From positions 62,001-126,000 of the forward strand of contig JAPLRS010000040.1 of NCBI GenBank assembly GCA_026399015.1: DNA of 64,000 bases, in the 5' to 3' direction. The stretch comes from Methylococcales bacterium. Its GTDB lineage: Bacteria; Pseudomonadota; Gammaproteobacteria; Methylococcales; Methylomonadaceae. Positions 42,826-51,476 of this stretch are shown in pieces; the first letter of the stretch is position 1, and each line of letters opens with the position of its first letter. Under the pieces are notes generated by a model that searched no databases, had not been told where the DNA came from, and saw nothing but the letters and a program-made list of their open reading frames with translations. Position numbers and translations under genes: made by a program.

Positions 42826-43329
42826 ATGAACTCAAAAGTTAAAATTGATCAGATTCCCGTAAAAAGTGTAGTCCATGATCATAATAAGTGTGTCTCAGAA
42901 GCTTTAAGTGTGGCTGAAAACTTGTGCATGGTGAGAGGGGTACAGTTAACGGCTATTCGTCATCAGGTTTTAGAGTTGATTTGGGGAAGTCATAAAGCAG
43001 TTAAAGCTTATGAATTGTTGGATCTTATTAAACCTTTACAAAATGCTGCAAAACCGCCCACTATTTATCGCGCTTTAGATTTTTTGCTTGAGCAAGGTTT
43101 AATTCACCGTATAGAAAGTCTTAATGCTTTTGTGGGCTGTAATTGTTCGGGTCATCAGCATGATTTGTTGCTATTAATCTGTAAGCAATGTCATGAGGTT
43201 GAAGAGCGTCCCGCTTTAAAAGTTATGTCTGCTTTAACGCAAGAATTTACGAACGCAGGTTTCGTGACACATAGTCAAGCAATTGAAGCACATGGTCTTT
43301 GTGCTAAATGTACTGAGGATAGCGTTTAA
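42826..43329 (+). CDS. zur: Zur, zinc uptake regulator (Fur family)
   Basis: Zinc-sensing repressor of 167 residues. The winged helix carries RHQVLELIWGSHKAVKAYELLD and the Zur-specific AKPPTIYRALDFLLEQGLIHRIES. Structural zinc ligands are Cys119, Cys122, Cys159 and Cys162. Further Cys/His (Cys105, Cys107, His110, His112) fit a regulatory site. The whole C-terminal EAHGLCAKC is Zur-like rather than Fur-like. A Zur box overlaps its promoter and another precedes the TonB receptor gene, so it probably governs itself and the zinc locus that follows. Alternative starts exist upstream of no clear ribosome-binding site; ATG 42826 is used. Confidence 0.92.
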   Translation: MNSKVKIDQIPVKSVVHDHNKCVSEALSVAENLCMVRGVQLTAIRHQVLELIWGSHKAVKAYELLDLIKPLQNAAKPPTIYRALDFLLEQGLIHRIESLNAFVGCNCSGHQHDLLLLICKQCHEVEERPALKVMSALTQEFTNAGFVTHSQAIEAHGLCAKCTEDSV

Positions 43330-43369
43330 TAGTTCATGGGATGTTATTAACCTAAACCAATGTCTTAAA

Positions 43370-43392
43370 AATGTAATGTTATAACGTTATAG
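43370..43392. promoter_or_regulatory. Zur box before the znuD-like gene
   Basis: GTAATGTTATAACGTTATAG, with perfect core TATAACGTTATA at 43380-43391, shares the GTAATGTTATAA word with the reverse strand of the zur box. It lies about 45 bp before the receptor start. Confidence 0.6.
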
Positions 43393-43436
43393 TAAATATA
43401 TGTGTATAACAGCCACTGATAAATAAATGAGAAAAG

Positions 43437-45455
43437 ATGTATTTTAAAGATAAATTTTATTTTGGCTTATTAAATGCCTTAATAATCTCAACGGCAACTG
43501 CGGCTGAACAAAGTGTTGTAGAGTTAGAAGAAGTCACGGTAACGGCCCCTATCGCTAAAAAAATAGCTGACTTTATCACCCCTGTGACAGTTTTAAGTGA
43601 TGAGGAATTAAGCTTAAAGGTAGGACATAGTATTGGTGAAACGCTGAAAAATGAATTAGGTATCACCAGCCAATCATTTGGGCCAGGAGTCGGTACGCCG
43701 GTTATGCGCGGTCAAAGTGGCTCTCGAGTTAAAGTGCTTAATAATGGTGTGGGTAGCAATGATGTCTCTGCTATTAGTCCTGATCACGCGTCCAGTGTTG
43801 AAGCATTATTAGCCGAGCGTATTGAGGTATTACGTGGCCCTGCTACTTTACTCTATGGTAGTGGCCTTATGGGCGGTGTGGTTAATGTGTTAGACAATAG
43901 AATCTTAGGCAAACTACCTGATAAATTAGTAACCAGCACGCTTGAGCAACGTTTTGACTCGGTTTCTGATGAAACTGCGACCGTAATGAAAGTGGAAGGC
44001 GGTAAAAGTGCCTTGGCCTATCATTTAGATGGGTTTTATCGTGATCGTAATAACATGGATATTGGTGGTGGCTCAGCTATTGATGTTAAATCCGCTCAAG
44101 TAACTGACCCAAGTTTAAATGTTATTCAGAATCCTCAGGGTTTTATCAATAACACATCAGCACATGCGATTAGTGGATCTGCAGGGCTGTCTTTAGTAGG
44201 GGATCCAGGTTTTGCGGGCGTGTCTATTAATCGTCTAGAAAATAATTATGGTATTGCCCCTGATGGGTCGGGTGGGGAATTAACCCGTATAGATCTTAAG
44301 CAAAGTAAATACGATTTTAAAAGTGAGTTAAAAAAGCCACTTAAATTTGCTGAGTCATTGCAAACAAAGTTGTCGTATACCGATTATCAGCATACTGAAA
44401 TAGCCGATGGGGTTGCGGCGGCATTTTTTACTAATAAAACCTATGAGAGTCGACTTGAAATGGCTCATAACCCCGTAGGTATCTTTAAAGGTTTGTTGGG
44501 CTTTCAGGCTTTAGCGAGTGATTTTGCGGCGATTGATAAAGCATCAAATGAAATTATTGTGCCTCAAACCCAAACTAATAGTTATGGGGTATTTGCATTA
44601 GAGTCGTTTAATACGGGAGTGTTGGCAAATCAGGTGGGTTTGCGTGTCGAAGACACCACTTTGTTACCCGAGAGCATGCAGAGTTTAAATTACACGCCAG
44701 TTAGTGCTTCTGCGGCTAGTTTGTGGAAGTTAAATGCCCAGAATAGTTTAAATTTGGCTATGACGCGATCTCAGCGTGCGCCACAAGTCCAAGAGTTATT
44801 GGTAGATGGTTATCATGATGCAACGCGGAGTTATGAGAAAGGCAATATTAATCTACAGGAAGAGACTTCTTATAATTTAGATTTGGGTTATAAATTTAAG
44901 GCCGATTGGGTTAAAGCCCAGTTAGATTTGTTTCATAATTGGGCTGCAGATTATATCTATCAGCAACGCAACGGCCAATTTATTGATGGTGCCGCGGTGT
45001 TAGAGAGTCGCCAAGCCGATGCTACTTTTATGGGTTACGAAAGTAAATTAAGCTTTCCTGTGCTCCAAAGAACTTGGGGTTATGTGGATTTAACCTTGTT
45101 TAGTGATTTTACGCGTGGCCAATTTGTAAATAATACGGATGTCCCAAGAATGCCACCTTTGCGTTTTGGCGTGCAGTTAGATCATAGTTGGGGGCAGTGG
45201 AATAGTAATATTCGCTTAACTAGAGGGGAGGCGCAGACTCACGCAGGTGAACATGACACCGCTACCTCAGCTTATTTATTATTAAGTATGGATACGCAAT
45301 ATAAAGTAATGGGCTTTAAAGGTGCGGATTTGATGGTGTTTGCAAAAGCTAATAATTTGAGTAATGAACTTATCCGTAATTCGACTTCTTATTTGCGTAA
45401 TTATGCGCCCGAACCGGGTCGTGGTGTAGAGATTGGTTTTAGGGTGAATTACTAA
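43437..45455 (+). CDS. ZnuD-like TonB-dependent receptor
   Basis: Outer-membrane zinc receptor candidate of 672 residues. The signal peptide ends near TATAA. A TonB box-like VELEEVTVTAP follows, then the plug with GTPVMRGQSGSRVKVLNNGVGSNDVSAISPDH and RIEVLRGPATLLYGSG. The 22-strand barrel ends in a typical aromatic-rich terminus (GIEIGFRVNY-like VEIGFRVNY). The plug sequence is characteristic of the ZnuD group rather than siderophore receptors. It lacks the long His-rich loop found in some ZnuD proteins. The preceding Zur box and Zur gene support zinc as ligand. Confidence 0.88.
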   Translation: MYFKDKFYFGLLNALIISTATAAEQSVVELEEVTVTAPIAKKIADFITPVTVLSDEELSLKVGHSIGETLKNELGITSQSFGPGVGTPVMRGQSGSRVKVLNNGVGSNDVSAISPDHASSVEALLAERIEVLRGPATLLYGSGLMGGVVNVLDNRILGKLPDKLVTSTLEQRFDSVSDETATVMKVEGGKSALAYHLDGFYRDRNNMDIGGGSAIDVKSAQVTDPSLNVIQNPQGFINNTSAHAISGSAGLSLVGDPGFAGVSINRLENNYGIAPDGSGGELTRIDLKQSKYDFKSELKKPLKFAESLQTKLSYTDYQHTEIADGVAAAFFTNKTYESRLEMAHNPVGIFKGLLGFQALASDFAAIDKASNEIIVPQTQTNSYGVFALESFNTGVLANQVGLRVEDTTLLPESMQSLNYTPVSASAASLWKLNAQNSLNLAMTRSQRAPQVQELLVDGYHDATRSYEKGNINLQEETSYNLDLGYKFKADWVKAQLDLFHNWAADYIYQQRNGQFIDGAAVLESRQADATFMGYESKLSFPVLQRTWGYVDLTLFSDFTRGQFVNNTDVPRMPPLRFGVQLDHSWGQWNSNIRLTRGEAQTHAGEHDTATSAYLLLSMDTQYKVMGFKGADLMVFAKANNLSNELIRNSTSYLRNYAPEPGRGVEIGFRVNY

Positions 45456-45565
45456 TCTAGGTATTTTAAGAAAAGGTACATATATCTACAGTTAAATAAG
45501 AATGATTTGCATTTGCATATTTCTAAGGTTAGAATTTGTTAAAACCTAATACAGGAGATATGTTT

Positions 45566-47089
45566 ATGAATTATCCTAATTTTGTCAGTAAAAGTTTTGG
45601 CCTTGTGGCACTAACGGCGGTTAGTTTGTCTGCCAATGCCTTAGATAAACCACAGACTATGGAAGATATGTGGAAAATTATTCAGGCCCAGCAACAGCAA
45701 CTTAATGCGATGCAGGCGCGCTTAGAAAAAGCCGAAAGCAAGCCGGTTGTTGCATCTGCTCAGCAATCCACTCAGACTGCAGACGCTAAGGCTCCACAGG
45801 ACACTAAGGTGTCATCTACTTTAGCAAGTAATAGCCAAAGTCCTGAGCCACAAGCGCCCAATAATCAGGTGAAGAAGTTAGAGCGTAAAACCGATATCTT
45901 AAGTCAAGAAGTTGAGAAATTACGCACAAATTTGGCCATTCCGGAAGAGAAGCAACTTAAAAGTGCTTATGGCTTAGGGCCTGCGGCGTCTAAGGTTTAT
46001 CAAGTTGGTAAAGGCTTATCGATTGGCGGTTATGGGGAAGGCTTTTATCAAAATATCGTTGGTGATAAAGGTACAGAAAAATCTAAAGCCGATATGGAAC
46101 GTATGGTGTTATATGTTGGTTATAAGTTTACCGATAGCATCATTATGAATAGTGAACTTGAGTTTGAACACGGTTCTACCGGTGAAGGTGATGAGAAAAA
46201 AGGTGAGGTATCGGCCGAGTTTGTGTCCTTAGATTTTTTACTTAATCCTAAAGTTAATGTGCGTACTGGTTTGTTATTAATGCCGATGGGTATGATTAAC
46301 CGTATGCATGAGCCGTTATTTTATTTTGGTAATCATCGTCCTGTGGTTGAGCAAACGATTATCCCCAGTACTTGGCGTGAAATGGGCGTGGGTTTATTTG
46401 GCGCTATTACACCTAATTTAACTTATACCACTTATGCGGTGAATGGTTTAAATGCCAGTGGCTTTAGTTCAGATGGTATTAAAGAAGGCAGAGGTGGCGG
46501 GAGTGAGGCTTTAGCCCAAGACTTAGGTTATGTGGCAAGAGTTGATTATACGCCAGATGCATTACCAGGCTTAACCATAGGTGGTTCTGGATATGTGAGT
46601 AATTCGGGACAAGATTCATTAACGTATAACAATGGTAAAAAAGCGGATGTTTTAACGCAAATATATGAGTCACATCTGCAATGGAAATATTATGGCTTAG
46701 AGTTTAGAGCTTTAGGTTCATGGGGCATGATTAATAATGCGGATTTATTGAGTGCTAATGCGAGTGCAAATCCTATAACTGGAGAGAATGTTATAGGTTC
46801 GCAAAACTATGGTTGGTATACAGAAGCCGGTTATGATGTTTTACCGCTGATGTTTAAAGATACCCCGCAATATTTAGCGCCTTTTGTGCGTTATGAAAAA
46901 TTAAATACCCTAGCAAAAGCGCCATTGGGTTATAGTGCTGATCCTACAAAAGACCAAGAAGTATTCCAAGTGGGTTTGCAGTACAAGCCAATACCGCAAG
47001 TGGTTCTTAAAGCGGATTATAGAAATTTTGTGGCAAAACAAGGTACTATGCCGGATGACTTTAATTTAGGTTTTGGTTTTATTTTTTAA
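45566..47089 (+). CDS. Outer-membrane porin with N-terminal coiled coil
   Basis: Beta-barrel protein of 507 residues. The signal peptide (MNYPNFVSKSFGLVALTAV..., cut after ANA) is followed by a Gln-rich coiled coil (MWKIIQAQQQQLNAMQARLEKAE), a Ser/Ala/Gln linker, a second coiled coil (LERKTDILSQEVEKLR), then a barrel related to phosphate-selective porins, ending in NLGFGFIF. It is typical of trimeric porins found with metal-uptake receptors. ATG 45566 fits GGAG 8 bases upstream; ATG 45560 is too close. It follows the znuD-like gene by 110 bp and probably provides passive zinc entry; that is inference. Confidence 0.82.
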   Translation: MNYPNFVSKSFGLVALTAVSLSANALDKPQTMEDMWKIIQAQQQQLNAMQARLEKAESKPVVASAQQSTQTADAKAPQDTKVSSTLASNSQSPEPQAPNNQVKKLERKTDILSQEVEKLRTNLAIPEEKQLKSAYGLGPAASKVYQVGKGLSIGGYGEGFYQNIVGDKGTEKSKADMERMVLYVGYKFTDSIIMNSELEFEHGSTGEGDEKKGEVSAEFVSLDFLLNPKVNVRTGLLLMPMGMINRMHEPLFYFGNHRPVVEQTIIPSTWREMGVGLFGAITPNLTYTTYAVNGLNASGFSSDGIKEGRGGGSEALAQDLGYVARVDYTPDALPGLTIGGSGYVSNSGQDSLTYNNGKKADVLTQIYESHLQWKYYGLEFRALGSWGMINNADLLSANASANPITGENVIGSQNYGWYTEAGYDVLPLMFKDTPQYLAPFVRYEKLNTLAKAPLGYSADPTKDQEVFQVGLQYKPIPQVVLKADYRNFVAKQGTMPDDFNLGFGFIF

Positions 47090-47119
47090 AAGTTTACGGC
47101 TCTTTAGTGGATATACACG

Positions 47120-47659
47120 ATGAAAATACTTAAGCTAATCTTGTTAAGCTTATTAATGTTGATGGTTACACCCAGTTTTGCGACTATTTATTACAGCAAA
47201 AATGAAGCGATGGAGTTAGCCTTTGGCGTGGGTACCGCTATTGAGCCGTTGTCTTTATTTCCTGATGAAGAACAGGTGGTTAAAATAGAACAAGAGGCCA
47301 AGATAAAGCTAGAATCTGGTTTATTCACTTTTTATGTGGGTAAAAATCAAGATAAAATACTTGGCTATGCAGCAATAGAAACTAGTACGGTTAGAACCAA
47401 ACCAGAAACTTTGTTAATAGTATTAACCCCAGAAGGTGAGTTACGCAATGTCTATACCTTGGCTTTTCATGAGCCTAGTGAATACGAGCCACCTTTAACT
47501 TGGTATGAAAAGCTATATAATAAACCGCTAGCCAACATGGATTTTAATAAAGGTGTTGATGGTATTAGTGGTGCTACTTTAAGTACGCGAACAGCGTTAA
47601 GTAGTATTCGTAAAGTGATGATGATTTATCAAATTATGATAAAAAATAAGGATTCTTAA
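47120..47659 (+). CDS. FMN-binding domain protein (covalent flavin)
   Basis: Exported protein of 179 residues: signal peptide MKILKLILLSLLMLMVTPSFA and an FMN-binding domain ending in DGISGATLST (147-156). In this motif an ApbE-type transferase links FMN to the Thr (here Thr153), as in RnfG/NqrC. It lies 30 bp after the porin and 2 bp before a four-helix membrane protein, suggesting a two-part transmembrane electron path that reduces something in the periplasm. No ApbE gene is in the window. The role in zinc uptake is not established. Confidence 0.82.
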   Translation: MKILKLILLSLLMLMVTPSFATIYYSKNEAMELAFGVGTAIEPLSLFPDEEQVVKIEQEAKIKLESGLFTFYVGKNQDKILGYAAIETSTVRTKPETLLIVLTPEGELRNVYTLAFHEPSEYEPPLTWYEKLYNKPLANMDFNKGVDGISGATLSTRTALSSIRKVMMIYQIMIKNKDS

Positions 47660-47661
47660 TA

Positions 47662-48168
47662 ATGCGTTATTTTGTAACAGGCGAGCAACAGCGCAAAGCC
47701 TTGCTTAATGCTTTGGTACTGATGTTTTTAGGTTACATTGCCTTGTTATGGTTAAGTAATGCTCTGATGTATTTTCATCATATGGCTTTAACGCCCAGTT
47801 CTGTTATCAGCTATTATTTAGGTTCAGAAGAGCAGTTTATCCCTGCTAGAAGTTACGAAGGCATGTTAGAAGTGTCTCATTTCCATTTATTTTCAATGGG
47901 TATGTTAATCGTAACGCTAACGCATTTAATGTTAATGACCGATTTTTCGGTACGCTTAAAAATCTGGTTAAGTGCAATGACCTATCTTTCTGCTATAGCG
48001 GATGAAGCGGGTGGTTGGTTGGTAAGGTTTGTGCACCCGGTGTTTGCGTATTTTAAAATAGCTGCTTTTATTACCTTAGAATCTTCTTTAGCCGCCTTAT
48101 TAGTTGTGGTTATTTGGGCTTTATTACGCGCTAGAGCTCAAATGCGTCCTGCAGAAACAGAAGATTAA
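47662..48168 (+). CDS. Four-helix membrane protein, partner of the FMN-binding protein
   Basis: Integral membrane protein of 168 residues with four predicted helices: about 15-38, 72-93, 99-118 and 130-155. Histidines sit at helix ends: YFHHMAL (residue about 39), VSHFHLFSMG (about 72-76), LTHLML and VHPVF. Such an arrangement could bind b-type heme or a metal, but no recognised motif proves it. It begins 2 bp after the FMN-binding gene, so the two are almost certainly co-translated. The C-terminal tail is polar. Function unknown; a membrane electron carrier feeding the flavoprotein is my inference. Confidence 0.7.
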   Translation: MRYFVTGEQQRKALLNALVLMFLGYIALLWLSNALMYFHHMALTPSSVISYYLGSEEQFIPARSYEGMLEVSHFHLFSMGMLIVTLTHLMLMTDFSVRLKIWLSAMTYLSAIADEAGGWLVRFVHPVFAYFKIAAFITLESSLAALLVVVIWALLRARAQMRPAETED

Positions 48169-48401
48169 ATCTCGTTTATTTAATAATAAGCTTTTAGTGT
48201 TTTGTTTTTTAAGTAATGTTAAGTGTAGTTACTTCAGAAGTTATTAGGCTTTTAATTTACAGGTATAGACGGCTGTTGCCTTAGCGAGTTTTATAAGATT
48301 GTTGCTCTAATATTGCATTTGTAATATTTAGACTCTTGTTTTATTAGGCTATCGGACTTACAATCTAGTTTCGATGGACTAATAATAAGAGAGAAGATGC
48401 T

Positions 48402-49031
48402 ATGAAAACTAAAAATTTATTAATCGCGACTGGATTGGTTGCATTAATCGCATTAACTGGTTGTGAAGCAAAAAAACCATTAACTGAAGCCGTTGCTGAG
48501 TCTGTTGTTGCAGCAACACCTGCCACCCCTGTAGTAACTCCCGAAACTGCTAGTATTCCTGCTCCATTAGCTACTGCTACCGAACATTGTGATAAAAATC
48601 ATGCGCCAGCACATGATTGTGTTGTGCATTGCGCAGAAAACAAAGGTGTAAAAGATCAAGCGTGCAAAACGCATTGTGATGATAAAGCGGTATCAACACA
48701 TGATTGCACTAAACATTGCGCAGAAACGGGTAATGTTAAAGATGCAGTTTGCCAAGCGCATTGTGATAACAAAGCCGTTGCTGATCACAATTGTACTAAA
48801 CATTGTGCAGAAACTGGCAATGTAAAAGATAAGGTTTGCCAAACGCATTGTGATGAAAAAGCTTTAGCGGATCACGATTGCACTAAACACTGTGCAGACA
48901 CTGGTAACGTAAAAGACAAAATCTGTGTAGAGCATTGTGATAAAGGTGCTGCAACTGCAGCTGGTCATATCTGTGATACTCATCATGTAAAAGCTCATAA
49001 AAAAGCTTCTAAAAAGGCAGTTAAAAAATAA
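48402..49031 (+). CDS. Cys/His-repeat lipoprotein, probable metal binder
   Basis: Lipoprotein of 209 residues: lipobox LTGC (Cys at residue 21), a Pro/Thr/Ala-rich stalk, then tandem 29-residue repeats. Their pattern is H-C-D-x-K-A-x4-H-D-C-T-K-H-C-A-E-T-G-N-V-K-D-x-x-C. There are about four full units, with partial ones at each end. Each unit supplies four Cys and several His. A basic tail (KAHKKASKKAVKK) closes it. I know no named family. Position behind a Zur-controlled zinc locus, though 230 bp away and without a clear Zur box, suggests periplasmic zinc or other metal storage. Confidence 0.75.
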   Translation: MKTKNLLIATGLVALIALTGCEAKKPLTEAVAESVVAATPATPVVTPETASIPAPLATATEHCDKNHAPAHDCVVHCAENKGVKDQACKTHCDDKAVSTHDCTKHCAETGNVKDAVCQAHCDNKAVADHNCTKHCAETGNVKDKVCQTHCDEKALADHDCTKHCADTGNVKDKICVEHCDKGAATAAGHICDTHHVKAHKKASKKAVKK

Positions 49032-49054
49032 TCTTTCAAAAAGATTATTTAGAA

Positions 49055-49093
49055 TTAAAAAAGCCCAGTCCAAAAGGACTGGGCTTTTTTTAT
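49055..49093. terminator. Bidirectional terminator
   Basis: Stem AAAAAAGCCCAGTCC / GGACTGGGCTTTTTT with a 4-base loop; A-run on one side and T-run on the other. It ends both the Cys/His lipoprotein gene and the convergent DUF1566 gene. Confidence 0.95.
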
Positions 49094-49108
49094 GTCTTAA
49101 AGAACCCC

Positions 49109-49819
49109 TTAAAACTTTCTAATAGCGCGAGCGCTGGATGGGTTCATTTTTGTTCCAAAAGTTTCAGCGCCATTGCCAAAAAAGATAGTCCAAGCGTGAT
49201 TAGGGCCAATTTCACTAGAGGACCAATAGTAATTATTATCTGAAAAGTTGCCAATATTGGTTAAGGGCGTTGCTGCATTAGGTCCTATATTGTTATAGAG
49301 TGCCATCAATTCATCTTTAGACGGTAAATACCAATCTTCATAACCATTAAAATAATAGTTGTCCGCTTGTTTTACTGCGCCTTCTGCTTGATCACATCCC
49401 GCCACAACTGCTTTAGTATTAGCATTGCCGGTGCCAATATCAGTACCACTGGCTTTAGCTATTGCTTTACCCTCACAGCCCCAAATTCTGATGGGTAAAT
49501 CAATCGGTGCGGCCTCTAAGCCATGCAATCCACCATCTGATATATAAAAAACTCTACCGCCAGCAGGGCCAGTTTCGCCAATTTCATAAGGACTACTGCC
49601 GGGGCAAGAATAGAGTACCCAAGTTGGAACACCATCACACAAATGCAAAGTGGGTTCGACAGTTGAATGCATGACATACGCAGGAATATCCCGCCATTGT
49701 TTACCATTCCAAAACTGCATTGCTCCTGTTTTAGTGTCTGCAATGGTATAGCTTACATGGCCCATTAATAAAGCTTGAGTCATTAAGGTAATTGATAATG
49801 AGTATTTTAAGTTACGCAT
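49109..49819 (-). CDS. Secreted DUF1566 (Lcl) domain protein
   Basis: Exported protein of 236 residues with signal peptide (cut near TIADT). It has a YIGETGPAGGRVFYISD-like stretch (YEIGETGPAGGRVFY) and the DUF1566 core DWYLPSKDELMALYNNIG ... YYWSSSE ... AWTIFFGNGAE ... RAIRKF. DUF1566 domains form a C-type-lectin-like fold and are widespread on bacterial surfaces. It has a sigma-54 element (49883) and shares palindrome pair 10 with the divergent PhoB-like gene, placing it in the candidate regulon although it lacks a PEP-CTERM tag. Confidence 0.88.
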   Translation of the reverse strand: MRNLKYSLSITLMTQALLMGHVSYTIADTKTGAMQFWNGKQWRDIPAYVMHSTVEPTLHLCDGVPTWVLYSCPGSSPYEIGETGPAGGRVFYISDGGLHGLEAAPIDLPIRIWGCEGKAIAKASGTDIGTGNANTKAVVAGCDQAEGAVKQADNYYFNGYEDWYLPSKDELMALYNNIGPNAATPLTNIGNFSDNNYYWSSSEIGPNHAWTIFFGNGAETFGTKMNPSSARAIRKF

Positions 49820-49882
49820 AGTTGTTGATGAATTTTATCTATATATTAAAGAATAAATTGTTGTAAAAGAACTAATTTGGTT

Positions 49883-49898
49883 TGCAAAAAATAAGCCA
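49883..49898 (-). promoter_or_regulatory. Sigma-54 promoter of the DUF1566 gene
   Basis: Minus-strand TGGCTTATTTTTTGCA has exact spacing (9 of 12 fixed positions) and is very similar to CGGCTCATTTTTTGCA before PEP-CTERM gene 1. The leader is about 55 bases. Confidence 0.7.
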
Positions 49899-49985
49899 AA
49901 AAGCCTAAACAAGCAAGCAGAGTTACTGAAACTAGGGAGTAAAGCGTCTATGCTAAAAATGACTGGGCAGTAGAAAAAAGCAAAA

Positions 49986-50033
49986 GTGTGTCATATGACA
50001 CAGTTTTTTTAAAAAGTGTGTCATATGACACAC
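49986..50033. promoter_or_regulatory. Palindrome pair 10 (shared by divergent promoters)
   Basis: GTGTGTCATATGACACAG (49986-50003) and perfect GTGTGTCATATGACACAC (50016-50033), 30 bp between centres. It is 98 bp from the minus-strand sigma-54 element and 175 bp from the plus-strand one. Confidence 0.78.
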
Positions 50034-50197
50034 TTTTATGACTTGTAATACATTTGCAAAATGGAGGCTCAAATTGAGGGTAAAAAAACACAAAAATGTA
50101 TGACAATTCATAAATGTCAATTTATCAATAGTTTATTAACAAGAAATGGTTTTTTTACAAGCAAAAAAGAGCTGGATTTATGCGATAAACATCAAGT

Positions 50198-50213
50198 TGG
50201 CACGGTGTCTGCT
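50198..50213 (+). promoter_or_regulatory. Sigma-54 promoter of the PhoB-like gene
   Basis: TGGCACGGTGTCTGCT matches 11 of 12 fixed positions of the -24/-12 consensus. The same 18-mer TTGGCACGGTGTCTGCTT recurs before the YcnI-like gene at 51353-51370. The leader is about 80 bases. Confidence 0.85.
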
Positions 50214-50301
50214 TATAGTAATTATAAATCGTGACAGATAAATCAACCGCACTTCATAGAGTAAGTGCTTTTGTCTTTAACTTATTGTGAATGTAATTAT
50301 T

Positions 50302-51000
50302 ATGTCTACTTGTAATATTCTTGTTGTTGAAAATGATAGCGCAGTCAGAGAAATGCTGGGCTTGGTCCTCGAGCATGCAGGTTTTTTGTCAACTACGGTG
50401 AGCGATGTAACCGATGCTCAAGACGCTATTGAAAGCAATTATTATGACCTGATTCTATTAGATTGGCGTATGCAAGGTACTGCTGGTGTTGAATGGGGCA
50501 TGAAATTAAAAAAAGATGAGTTATTTAAAAATATTCCTATTGTGTATTTAATCGCCAGAGGCGAAGAAGAGTTTATTTTAAATGGCTTAGAATTGGGTGT
50601 AGAAGATTATGTGACTAAGCCCTTCTCACCAAAAGAGCTGATTGCCCGTATACGTATCGTGTTATCAAGACAAGGTAAAGATAGTCGTGATTCTCAAGCT
50701 CAAGTTAAATTAGGTGACATTGTTCTAGATACTGAGCAACGTCGCTTTAGTATCGGTGATAAATGGTTAGAAGTAGGGCCTACGCGGTTCCGTTTAATGC
50801 ATTTCTTTATGACGCATCCTGATAAAGTTTTTACTCGTAACCAGCTTATGGATCACATTTGGGGTCGACGAGTTTATATCGAAGAACGTACGATTGATGT
50901 CCACATTCGTCGTTTAAGACAGTCCCTAGACGAGCACGGTCGAGGTGATTTAGTACAAACAGTGCGTGGTTTTGGTTATCGCTTTTCATTAGTGGCATAA
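50302..51000 (+). CDS. PhoB-like response regulator with atypical receiver
   Basis: OmpR/PhoB-type transcription factor of 232 residues. The receiver domain has phospho-acceptor Asp54 (LILLDWRM) and Lys106 (YVTKPFSPKEL). The winged helix (GPTRFRLMHFFMTHPDKVFTRNQL, then EERTIDVHIRRLRQSL) is close to PhoB. Two switch positions differ from PhoB: the acidic pair reads E-N-D instead of E-D-E, and the conserved Thr before AR is Ile (VYLIARGEEE). Signalling may therefore be altered. No histidine kinase is adjacent. ATG 50302 gives the PhoB-like start; the frame begins at GTG 50287. A strong sigma-54 element controls it. Confidence 0.87.
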   Translation: MSTCNILVVENDSAVREMLGLVLEHAGFLSTTVSDVTDAQDAIESNYYDLILLDWRMQGTAGVEWGMKLKKDELFKNIPIVYLIARGEEEFILNGLELGVEDYVTKPFSPKELIARIRIVLSRQGKDSRDSQAQVKLGDIVLDTEQRRFSIGDKWLEVGPTRFRLMHFFMTHPDKVFTRNQLMDHIWGRRVYIEERTIDVHIRRLRQSLDEHGRGDLVQTVRGFGYRFSLVA

Positions 51001-51059
51001 CCTGTAGTAATGTAATACCCCTTCTCTTACCTATAGATTTAATAGATCTATACCTTCCA

Positions 51060-51101
51060 GGGTAAACAAGTTCACCTCTTTGCTTGTTTGCCCTTTTTTT
51101 T
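51060..51101 (+). terminator. Terminator of the PhoB-like gene
   Basis: Arms GGGTAAACAAG / CTTGTTTGCCC (11 bp) with a 12-base loop, followed by eight T. Confidence 0.95.
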
Positions 51102-51143
51102 GCCTAAAATTTAAAGTTCTTTACCGGAACTGTTTTTTAAAAA

Positions 51144-51191
51144 GTGTGTCATATCACGTATTTTTTTTAAAAAGTGTGTCATATGACACAC
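51144..51191. promoter_or_regulatory. Palindrome pair 11
   Basis: GTGTGTCATATCACGTAT (51144-51161) and perfect GTGTGTCATATGACACAC (51174-51191), 30 bp between centres. It is 173 bp upstream of the sigma-54 element at 51354, almost the same geometry as pair 10 to 50198. Confidence 0.78.
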
Positions 51192-51353
51192 TTTTTAAAA
51201 TTGTCCAAATCAGCTTTTAGATTTTAAGAAAAAAGTTTTGTACAGTTATAAAAAATATTTTAAATAATTTTTATATAAATATCAGTTTGTTATTTTGAAA
51301 TGTTGAGTGGTTAAATAGTTTTAATGTAAAAATAATTATTAAAAATATTAACT

Positions 51354-51369
51354 TGGCACGGTGTCTGCT
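51354..51369 (+). promoter_or_regulatory. Sigma-54 promoter of the YcnI-led operon
   Basis: TGGCACGGTGTCTGCT matches 11 of 12 fixed positions and is identical to the element at 50198. The leader to ATG 51477 is about 95 bases and ends with a strong AGGAGG-type site. Confidence 0.85.
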
Positions 51370-51476
51370 TTATATATTGCATCTTCTGATCATTTCGTTA
51401 GCAAAAGTTAATGTACAGAGAACGAAGGTAAGTTAAACAACAAATAATTTTAATCAACGTCCTCAGGAGGACTTAC

